From Paraburkholderia phenoliruptrix (GTDB taxonomy: Bacteria > Pseudomonadota > Gammaproteobacteria > Burkholderiales > Burkholderiaceae): a stretch of DNA of 33,148 bases. Location: positions 1 through 33,148 of the forward strand of contig NZ_JAEUAV010000039.1 in the NCBI RefSeq assembly GCF_019511605.1. The letters run 5' to 3'. The first letter of the stretch is position 1. Each line of letters opens with the position of its first letter. The notes below the pieces were generated by a model. That model did not search any database and was not told the origin of the DNA. It saw only the letters and a program-made list of their open reading frames with translations. The position numbers were made by a program, and so were the translations under genes. Below are positions 27,601-33,148 of the stretch, in pieces.

Positions 27601-30600
27601 ATCGCCCCTCCATCGATCCAGCCAATCACCACGACGTGAGCGCACCGATCCCGCTCACACCGTCGCAGCAAAGCTTGTGGTTCCTGTGGAAGCTCGACCC
27701 GCAGAGCGCGGCGTACCACGTCAACGGTGCGCTGCGTTTTCACGGCCGCCTAGATGTCGATGCCCTGCGTGCCGCGTTCGACGCGCTGGTCCAACGGCAT
27801 CCAGCGTTGCGGATGCGTTTCGGCGAAGTGGAGGGCGTTGCGTTTCAACGTATCGATGCAGCAGCGCGCGGCGCGATCCGCGTGCTCGAACTGCCGTGCA
27901 CGCCCCAGAGCGTCAACACCAGCAACACCAGCAGCGAAGCGCTGGCCGACTGTCTCGTCGCACTGGTCCGCAAGCCCTTCGACCTGACGTCCGAGCCGCC
28001 GGTGCGCGCGACGCTCGTGCGCGTCGCCGACGATCAGCATGTACTGCATCTGGTGCTGCATCACATCGTCAGCGACGACTGGTCCATCGGCCTGCTGTTT
28101 GCCGACTTCTCGCGCCTCTATCGCGAGCGTTGTGCAGCCGGCGCAGCGCACTGTATCCAGCCGTCGGTGGATGACGCGAATGTCGGCGAGACCGCCTCCG
28201 CCCGCTATCGCGCGCTGATCGCAGCGCGTGCGGCCGAGTTGACGCCCGAGCGCGAGTCCGCGCAACTCGCGTGGTGGCGCACCGCGCTCGCGAGTGACGA
28301 CGATTCGCCCGCGACGCTGGCGCTGCCCTACGATCGCGTGCGCGGCGGCGCGCGCCGGGCGGCGGGCGCGCGCCATCGCACGCGCGTGCCCGCCGCTACC
28401 ACGAAGGCGCTGCGTGCGCTCGCGAGCGCGCGCCGCGCGACGCTCTTCATGACGCTCCTGGCCGCGTTCGACGCGTTGCTGTACCGATACTCGGGCCAAT
28501 CCGACATTCGCCTCGGCGTGCCGCTCGCGGGCCGCGACCTGCCGGGCGCGGCGGAGGTGGCGGGCTTCTTCGTCAACACTGTCGTGATTCGCACTGCGCC
28601 GCGCGGGGCGATGCGCGCGGCGCAGCTCATCGACGACGTACGCGAGCGGCTGCTCAGCGCCTATGCGAACCAGGACGTGCCGTTTGCGAGCGTCGTCAAG
28701 GCCGTGCAGCCAGAGCGCGAACTGGCGCAGACGCCGCTCTTTCGGGTGCTCGTGAATCAGCAGCAGCGCCATGATCTGACGACGGCGTTCGGTGACGAGG
28801 TGCGCGTCACAGTGCAGGAAGTCGATAGCGGCGAGGCGCAGTTCGACCTGATGCTGAACATTGCGGAGGCCGCGGATGATTCTCTCGATCTGACGTTCAC
28901 GTATGCGACCGATGTATTCGAAGTGGCGACCATCGAACGTATCGCGCGTCATTTCACGCGACTGCTCGAGCAATGGAGTTCGGCGCCGGATGCGCTGATC
29001 GCATCGTTCGAATTGCCCGAGTTGGATGGCCAAGCAGCGGTCCAGACGCCAGCGTCGTTCGCCTATGTACCCGTGAACGCGCGAATCGCGGCGCAGGCAC
29101 TGGAGCGGCCCAACGCAATTGCGCTGGTAGACGGCAAGGATCAGGTTACCTACGCACAACTCGACGCATGGTCGCGTGCGATTGCGCGTGAACTGCTCCG
29201 GCTCGGAGCGACGGCAGAAGTGCGCGTGGGCGTCGCGATGCAGCGCTCGGCAGCGCTGGTTGCGTCGCTGCTTGGCGTGCTGCGCGCGGGCGCGGCGTAC
29301 GTGCCGCTCGATCCGTCGTATCCGGCCGAGCGTCTTGCGCATATCGTCGACGATTCGCAGTTGCGCCTGATCGTCACCGATGCGGAAAGTCTCGCGCAGC
29401 ATGCAGCACTGTTCGGCGTGCGGCCGACGCTCGATGCGGCCGCGCTGCGCGACAGCGCATTGAGCGCGCACGCGCACGCCGCCGCTGCGCATGACGACGT
29501 TGTGGATGCCGCGCTCGATCTGCATCTGCATCCCCAGCAACTCGCCTACGTCATCTACACCTCTGGCTCAACGGGCCTGCCCAAGGGTGTGGGCGTCACA
29601 CACGAAAACGTCGCGCGCCTGTTCGACGCCACGCAGTCGCGCTTCGCATTCAATGAGAAGGACGTGTGGACACTATTCCACTCCTACGCGTTCGACTTCT
29701 CGGTGTGGGAGATTTTCGGCGCGCTGGTGCATGGCGCACGGCTCGTGATCGTGCCGCACTGGAGCGCACGCGAACCCGCGGCCTTTCATGCGTTGCTGCG
29801 CGAACAGCAGGTCACGGTGCTGAACCAGACGCCATCCGCCTTCATGCAACTGACGCAGGCCGACGAGGGCAATACGCTCGACTCGCTGCGCGCGGTGATC
29901 TTCGGCGGCGAGCGCCTGGAGCCGGCATCGCTCGCGCGTTGGGCGGACGGCGCGCGCCGCAAGGGTGTGCTGCCCGCGCTCGTGAACATGTATGGCATCA
30001 CGGAGACGACGGTGCACGTGACGCATCGCACGCTTGACGATGCAGCGCTGCGCGAGGCGCGCAGCGTGATCGGCGCGCCGCTCGACGACCTCACGCTGCA
30101 TGTGCTCGATGCCGACCTGAACCGCGTGCCGGTTGGCGCAGTCGGCGAACTGTATGTAGGCGGCGCGGGCCTCGCGCGCGGCTATCTGGGACGCGCGGCG
30201 CTCACCGCGCAACGCTTCGTGCCGGACCCGTACGGCGCGCCGGGCGCACGTCTGTATCGCTCGGGCGATCTCGCGCGACGGTTGGCGGACGGCGACCTCG
30301 AATACCTGGGCCGCAACGACGACCAGGTGAAGATCCGCGGCTTTCGCATAGAACTCGGCGAGATTCAGGCGGCGCTGCTGGCTCATCCCGAAGTGCGTGA
30401 TGCGGCAGTGCTGGTGGTAAGCGGTGCGAACACCGGCGACAGTGACCGGCGTCTTGTTGCATATGTGGTGCCGCGCGGCGCACCGCACACAGGTGATGTC
30501 GCGCGCTGGCAGGCGTGGCTCGCGGCGCGCCTGCCAGCGCACATGGTGCCGTCTTCGTATGTGGAGCTCGAGCGCTTTCCGCTCACGCCGAACGGCAAGC

Positions 30601-33148
30601 TGGATCGTCGCGCGCTGCCTGCGCCTGAGGCGGTGGCCCATGCAGCGCAGGCCGTCGCCGCGACGACGCCTGCCGAGTCCGCGTTGCTTGCCGTGTGGCG
30701 CGCCGTGTTGCGGCGTGACGATATCGGCGTGACCGACAACTTCTTCGTGATCGGCGGCGATTCGATTCTGAGTTTGCAGATCGTGTCCAAAGCGCGCGAT
30801 GCCGGCTTGCATGTCACGCCGCGCATGGTGTTCGAGTCGCCGACCGTGCAGCAACTCGCGCGCGTGGCCCGAGCGCTGCGCGACGAGTCGACGTCGACAT
30901 CGGCTGCGACCGTGGCAGCGCTGCAGGAGAGCAACGGTGCGGCGTCATCCGATTTGTGGCGTGCGCTGGGACTCACGCCGGAGCACATCGAGGACGTTTA
31001 TCCGGCGACGCCGCTGCAAGGCGGCTTGCTGTATCACACGCTCGCGGAGCCGGGGGGCGGCGCGTACCTGAACCAGATGCGTGCGACGCTGTCCGGCGCG
31101 CTCGATATCGCCGCGATGCAGGCCGCGTGGCAAGCCGCGCTGGAGCGTCACGCGATCTTGCGCACCGGTTTCGCGTGGCAGCACGGCGGCGCCGTGATGC
31201 AGATCGTGCATCGCAAGATCGTGCTGCCGTTCGTGACGCATGACTGGTCGGGCGTCGCGGATTACGACGCGCGCCTCGGCGAATGGCGTGCGCGCGATCT
31301 TGCCGACGGCATTGCGCCGGACGCGGCGCCGCTCATGCGTATTGCGCTTTTCATACGCGACGCGCAGACCGCGGACCTCGTGTGGACGCATCATCATCTG
31401 TTGCTGGATGGCTGGAGCGTGTCGCTGCTGTTTGCCGAAATCTTGCGCGACTACCGGATGCGCAGGAACGGTGAAGCTGCGTCCTTCGACGCGGCACCGC
31501 CGTACCGCCGCTACGTCCAGTGGATTCGCGAGGCGGCCGACGCGCCCGCGACCGAAGCCTGGTGGCGCGCCTGGGCCGCGCGCGCCGACGATCCGGCGAC
31601 GCTCACCGCGAGCCTCGGCGAGCCGCGTGCGCCTGAGCCTGGCGCTCATGCGCAACGCCATGCGCTCGACCAGGCGCTTGTCGCCCGCCTGCAGGCCACG
31701 GCGCGGTACCACGAGATCACGCTCAACACGCTGATGCAGGGCGCGTGGGCCGTGCTGCTCGCGCGCTATGGCTATCGGCGCGGCGTCGCGTACGGCACTA
31801 CGTTCGCGGGACGGCCTGCGCACTTACCGGGCGTCGAGCGGATGCTCGGGCTCTTCATCAATACGTTGCCGGTATGCGTGAACGTCGACGCGAGCGCGGA
31901 GCTCGGCGCATGGCTGCGCAAGCTGCAAGGCGAACTCACGGAGTTGCGCCAGTACGAGCACACGCCGCTCGGACGCGTGCAGCAGTGGAGCGGACGCAGC
32001 GGCGATGCGCTGTTCGACAGCATCGTCGTGTTTGAGAACTATCCTGTGGATGCCGCTCGCAACGGCGACGCGAGCCTGAAGGTGGAGTCCGTCGACTCGG
32101 TCGATCCAACCCATTACCCGCTGGCACTCGCGATCATTCCGCGTGGACAGGCGCTTGCGCTTGAATGGGCGTGGAACGGCGAGCGGATCGACCGAGCGAC
32201 GGTGGAACGTATTGCATCGCAGTACGAATCTATTCTGACGCAGATGACTGATGGTGTGACGAGCCGCGTTGGATCGCTGACGTTGCCCATGCAGTACGAA
32301 GCGGCGCCGTTGCAGCGGTATGCATTCGAATCGCTCGGCAGGGCGCTTGGCGCGCAGGCGAAGCGCACACCCGACGCAATTGCGCTGCGCTGCGAGGAGG
32401 CGAGCCTCACGTATGCGGAGCTCGACGCGTGGTCCGCATCGCTCGCGGCGCGGCTCGTCGCGCGGGGTGTGGGCGCGGAGCGGCGCGTGGGGCTGTGCGT
32501 CGCGCGCGGGCCGGCGCTGATCGCGGCGCTGCTTGGGATCATTCGCGCGGGCGGTGCATTCGTGCCGCTCGATCCGGACTATCCGGCCACCCGGCTGGTG
32601 CAGATGATCGACGATGCCGGCATCGTGCAGGTGGTCGCGGACGGGGATAGCGCCGGGCGGGTGGCTGATGTGCTGGCAGGGTGCGAGGTGGTGGAGGTGG
32701 GTGATGCAGCTTGCGGCGCGCAGACGCCGCAGTCAATCGCCTATACGGACATTGACCTGCATCCGGATCAACTGGCCTATGTGCTGTACACCTCGGGGTC
32801 GACGGGGCGGCCCAAGGGCGTGGGCGTGAGCCACGGCGCGTTGTGGACGCACCTGCAGGACTTCCTCGCAACGTACGGCATCAATGAAGACGACACGGTG
32901 CTGCATTCGTCGACGATCAACTTCGACGTCGCGCTGCACGAGACGCTGCCCGCGCTGCTGCGCGGCGCGACGGTGGAGATGCGCGGCGTGCAGCCGTGGG
33001 ATCTGCAGAGCCTGAGCGAGCGGCTGGTCACGCGGCGCGTGACGTTCGCGCGGATTCCGACGGCGCTGTGGCAGCAGTGGCAGCGTCATGCCCCGCCGCG
33101 CGCGCAGCTTGCCCTGCGCCAGGTGACGGTGGGCGGCGAGGCGCTGCC
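21606..33148 (+). CDS. Giant siderophore NRPS, four modules visible: A(Asp)-PCP-C-A(Thr)-PCP-C-A(Thr)-PCP-C-A(?)... (3' end outside window)
   Basis: One open frame from ATG 21606 to the right edge, 3847 residues visible; frame continuity was checked at each core motif. A1 (~1-520; YTSGSTGRPKG at 193) has pocket residues D-L-T-K-V-G-H-V-G, the Asp code. PCP1 Ser584 (GGDSI). C1 with HHALTDG (901-907). A2 (core at 1434) reads D-F-W-N-I-G-M-V-H, the Thr code. PCP2 Ser1839 (GGHSL). C2 with H2152-H2153-IVS-D2157-D2158, Asp replacing the usual Gly. A3 (core at 2651) again Thr. PCP3 Ser3053 (GGDSI). C3 with HHLLLDG (3263-3269). A4 (core at 3728) starts D-V-H-A-T-G and is cut off. No epimerisation or thioesterase domain is seen. 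Repetitive linkers follow PCP1 and PCP2. It accepts the acyl chain from the upstream starter protein. Confidence 0.95.
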   Translation, partial: MQAIHFDTDFLPARVARFAIERPHAVALVDSAGSLAWHELWAWSGRLATALADAGVRPGDRVVIALPRCAALVATILAAWRVRACYVPLDPALPQARLRWQAEDCGARLVVMGDAAAVSASTDHPGGEGVVDAARNAAWLPDGVVQLNPHELRVEIGNAMSDMGAISAEPAGLAALHPQADDSILAWPAYVIYTSGSTGRPKGVVLSHAALAAYVRGVSERLPEDVASAAYLSTPAADLGHTSLFGALWHGWTLHLLDADVVADPNAFADYMHAHAVDLLKIVPSHLDALLQAQFPERALPRRCLVLGGEPAPTRLAERIAALRPECLLINHYGPTETAVGVLTRSGAHSPAATLPLGKPLAHVDARIVDADGNPVPKGAAGELCIGGASVAYGYLNRPSLTAERFVPDPAGHGARLYRTGDRSRRLPDGEFAFLGRLDDQVKIRGFRVEPEEIAARLRTEDGVRDAVVIAHTDSEGAAPRLVAYLSANGTLDVDAIRARLAADLPDYMVPSSLQVLAALPLTANGKVDRAALPVPQQQSEAASAARIEPRNDAERTLTGIWRLVLKRDDIGVTDNYFEIGGDSILSLQIIAKARAAGLKLTPKQMFDHPTIEAAARVAVPLPMTGGRANAAAQAPASASAPASASAGASASASARTTAAASENVRATASAAGKASASTSESAPARAHENAVNSSGARVAASAEALAAVSAASGAAGDLSAVPATAAGNTDASRAVESGSNACWFAQAGISRDAVEAVYPATPMQQGLLFHGMLDGEPGMYVSQLRLTIDALRIDTMRAAWDVVIARHPVLRTRFVWPAGGEPLQVVERHVRMPFEVHARLADAVPGSTVNACTEEQYDAAYDAARQALVARGFEPGVAPLMRVDVFERPDGAHDLVWTHHHALTDGWSTAQVVTEVGRAYAEIEAGRVPDTSPGTPYESYVRWLRDQPDTAAFWRARLATRDDPARLADALGSALRPSSVNGAVAAEAKALIRELDGASHARLKRAAQRAQVTLNTLVQAAWALVLARFSGRPQVTFGMTVSGRPVDLPDAQSTVGLFINSLPLWVDVQSHAPLRSWLAALQRHNAQLREVEHTPLASLQQWADSSVDALFDSLIVFENYPLDDALGAMGAAQVSTVVEGAQAGDAMRASSAMDKNDAVSSATAATTAIAARSDIHSPLRVRAVEAHNRSHLPLMLVVTPRHVGGGHTLKLEWHRHAARVPADSVELIAGYFEEILHCLATALVDNNDPDVRLHDLRNDHAGDVAATAVASFNYKPVNARIAAQVLERPNAIALVDGNDQVTYAQLDAWSRAIARELIRLGATAEVRVGVAMQRSAALVASLLGVLRAGAAYVPLDPSYPAERLAHIVDDSQLRLIVTDAESLAQHAALFGARPTLDAAALRDSALSAHVHDDIVDAALDPHPHPQQLAYVIYTSGSTGLPKGVGVTHENVARLFDATQSRFAFNEKDVWTLFHSYAFDFSVWEMFGALVHGARLVIVPHWSAREPAAFHALLREQQVTVLNQTPSAFMQLTQADEGNTLDSLRAVIFGGERLEPASLARWADGARRKGVLPALVNMYGITETTVHVTHRTLDDAALREARSVIGAPLDDLTLHELDADLNRVPVGAVGELYVGGAGLARGYLGRAALTAQRFVPDPYGAPGARLYRSGDLARRLADGDLEYLGRNDDQVKIRGFRIELGEIQAALLAHPEVRDAAVLVLSEANTGDSDRRLVAYVVPRGAPHTGDLARWQAWLAARLPAHMVPSSYVELERFPLTPNDKLDRRALPAPEAVGNAAGRASYVAPRDETEARLATIWQQVLGAERVGALDDFFLLGGHSLLAVRMISAVRAAFGEAPGLRAVFEHSRLCEFATLLRGTQLVDDDALVSAPGALGLPRGADGTSVADVQSEHLSMPAGYVEQAEQAAQRGQGGNDTHVGAGEYAGQTEQGEQPDPAKQGEQAHQAKQAQQAEQVQKAMQAEEANQLEPSQQPELTAHTNDRPSIDPANHHDVSAPIPLTPSQQSLWFLWKLDPQSAAYHVNGALRFHGRLDVDALRAAFDALVQRHPALRMRFGEVEGVAFQRIDAAARGAIRVLELPCTPQSVNTSNTSSEALADCLVALVRKPFDLTSEPPVRATLVRVADDQHVLHLVLHHIVSDDWSIGLLFADFSRLYRERCAAGAAHCIQPSVDDANVGETASARYRALIAARAAELTPERESAQLAWWRTALASDDDSPATLALPYDRVRGGARRAAGARHRTRVPAATTKALRALASARRATLFMTLLAAFDALLYRYSGQSDIRLGVPLAGRDLPGAAEVAGFFVNTVVIRTAPRGAMRAAQLIDDVRERLLSAYANQDVPFASVVKAVQPERELAQTPLFRVLVNQQQRHDLTTAFGDEVRVTVQEVDSGEAQFDLMLNIAEAADDSLDLTFTYATDVFEVATIERIARHFTRLLEQWSSAPDALIASFELPELDGQAAVQTPASFAYVPVNARIAAQALERPNAIALVDGKDQVTYAQLDAWSRAIARELLRLGATAEVRVGVAMQRSAALVASLLGVLRAGAAYVPLDPSYPAERLAHIVDDSQLRLIVTDAESLAQHAALFGVRPTLDAAALRDSALSAHAHAAAAHDDVVDAALDLHLHPQQLAYVIYTSGSTGLPKGVGVTHENVARLFDATQSRFAFNEKDVWTLFHSYAFDFSVWEIFGALVHGARLVIVPHWSAREPAAFHALLREQQVTVLNQTPSAFMQLTQADEGNTLDSLRAVIFGGERLEPASLARWADGARRKGVLPALVNMYGITETTVHVTHRTLDDAALREARSVIGAPLDDLTLHVLDADLNRVPVGAVGELYVGGAGLARGYLGRAALTAQRFVPDPYGAPGARLYRSGDLARRLADGDLEYLGRNDDQVKIRGFRIELGEIQAALLAHPEVRDAAVLVVSGANTGDSDRRLVAYVVPRGAPHTGDVARWQAWLAARLPAHMVPSSYVELERFPLTPNGKLDRRALPAPEAVAHAAQAVAATTPAESALLAVWRAVLRRDDIGVTDNFFVIGGDSILSLQIVSKARDAGLHVTPRMVFESPTVQQLARVARALRDESTSTSAATVAALQESNGAASSDLWRALGLTPEHIEDVYPATPLQGGLLYHTLAEPGGGAYLNQMRATLSGALDIAAMQAAWQAALERHAILRTGFAWQHGGAVMQIVHRKIVLPFVTHDWSGVADYDARLGEWRARDLADGIAPDAAPLMRIALFIRDAQTADLVWTHHHLLLDGWSVSLLFAEILRDYRMRRNGEAASFDAAPPYRRYVQWIREAADAPATEAWWRAWAARADDPATLTASLGEPRAPEPGAHAQRHALDQALVARLQATARYHEITLNTLMQGAWAVLLARYGYRRGVAYGTTFAGRPAHLPGVERMLGLFINTLPVCVNVDASAELGAWLRKLQGELTELRQYEHTPLGRVQQWSGRSGDALFDSIVVFENYPVDAARNGDASLKVESVDSVDPTHYPLALAIIPRGQALALEWAWNGERIDRATVERIASQYESILTQMTDGVTSRVGSLTLPMQYEAAPLQRYAFESLGRALGAQAKRTPDAIALRCEEASLTYAELDAWSASLAARLVARGVGAERRVGLCVARGPALIAALLGIIRAGGAFVPLDPDYPATRLVQMIDDAGIVQVVADGDSAGRVADVLAGCEVVEVGDAACGAQTPQSIAYTDIDLHPDQLAYVLYTSGSTGRPKGVGVSHGALWTHLQDFLATYGINEDDTVLHSSTINFDVALHETLPALLRGATVEMRGVQPWDLQSLSERLVTRRVTFARIPTALWQQWQRHAPPRAQLALRQVTVGGEAL
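23511..23573 (+). repeat. GCGAGT hexanucleotide repeats in the NRPS linker after PCP1
   Basis: About ten near-perfect GCGAGT/GCGCCT/GCGGGT units encode an Ala-Ser repeat that begins a disordered linker of ~120 residues (about 622-742) between PCP1 and C1. Confidence 0.85.
25434..26983 (+). repeat. Thr adenylation domain, copy 1 of a near-identical 1.55-kb repeat
   Basis: Matches 29070-30634 almost base for base, at offset 3636 before and 3651 after a 15-base indel near 25840. It runs from the C-A linker (PVNARIAAQ) to the A-PCP linker (LPAPEAV). Its A10 motif reads NDKLDRRALP instead of NGK. Confidence 0.9.
27361..27560 (+). repeat. Gln/Glu/Ala-rich repeat linker after PCP2
   Basis: Repeats of GAGCAGGC/AAGCAGGC encode many EQA/KQA/QQA triplets (YVEQAEQAAQRGQ ... 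AKQAQQAEQVQKAMQAEEA). It separates PCP2 from C2 and is probably a flexible or coiled spacer. Confidence 0.85.
29070..30634 (+). repeat. Thr adenylation domain, copy 2 of the 1.55-kb repeat
   Basis: Second copy of 25434-26983, with a 15-base insertion around 29470-29485 (AHAAA) and a normal NGKLDRRALP A10 motif. The carrier and condensation domains on both sides differ from those of copy 1. Confidence 0.9.

Noticed and set aside
27750..29540. Long minus-strand open frame (596 codons), with similar ones at 23145-24911, 18721-20280 and 29673-30854
   Set aside because: All lie opposite clear NRPS domains in the codon-locked antisense frame, are Arg/His-rich, and show no domain. They are shadows of GC-rich coding.
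11260..33148. Ornibactin/malleobactin cluster
   Set aside because: MbtH and transporters fit, but there is no ECF sigma or ornithine hydroxylase, a fatty acyl-AMP ligase starts the line, and SznF-like and YcgG genes are present.
1..33148. CRISPR arrays, tRNA or rRNA genes, insertion sequences
   Set aside because: No spaced repeats, cloverleaf sequences, transposase frames or terminal inverted repeats were found by reading.

Overview
The window looks like chromosomal DNA of a Burkholderiaceae member, most likely Paraburkholderia or a close relative. The basis is high GC, a DUF4148 secreted protein, an ACS-family MFS transporter with a divergent LysR regulator, and a multimodular siderophore NRPS locus of the kind found in plant-associated Burkholderiales. 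Genus is inferred from gene content, not from a marker gene.

Left part (1-10155), ordinary accessory content: a truncated lipoprotein-type PAP2 phosphatase with an autotransporter-like repeat (minus strand), an orphan histidine kinase, a CPBP-family membrane protease, a Tat-exported alpha/beta hydrolase with an Asp nucleophile, a LysR regulator divergent from an MFS transporter, a DUF4148 protein followed by a secreted Ser alpha/beta hydrolase, and a BLUF blue-light sensor. Two promoter regions about 3.9 kb apart (4245-4348 and 8175-8278) are copies of each other and each sits about 120 bp upstream of an exported-protein gene.

Right part (10293 to the right edge), a Fur-controlled siderophore locus. 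A nitroreductase (minus) and an eight-gene plus-strand run diverge from a region with two Fur-box-like palindromes. The second box overlaps the expected start of a sigma70-like promoter. The run is: MbtH-like protein, type II thioesterase, a SznF-like protein with a C-terminal cupin (GrbD-like), a YqcI/YcgG-family protein (GrbE-like), a PvdE/SyrD-type peptide exporter, a FhuC-type iron-siderophore ATPase, an NRPS starter protein (fatty acyl-AMP ligase, carrier protein, condensation domain), and a giant NRPS that runs off the window (A-PCP-C-A-PCP-C-A-PCP-C-A...).

Binding-pocket residues read by eye give Asp for the first A domain, Thr for the second and third, and a non-standard partial code (D-V-H-A-T-G) for the fourth. 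A GrbD-like/GrbE-like pair, a lipid starter and Asp/Thr modules together match the gramibactin type of lipopeptide siderophore, whose iron ligand is the C-diazeniumdiolate amino acid graminine, made from arginine. The order acyl-Asp-Thr-Thr-X is a prediction. The beta-hydroxylase for Asp, epimerisation, the outer-membrane receptor, the periplasmic binding protein and the permease are not in the window. The two Thr A domains are almost identical over about 1.55 kb while their flanking domains differ, which looks like a recent A-domain-only duplication or gene conversion.
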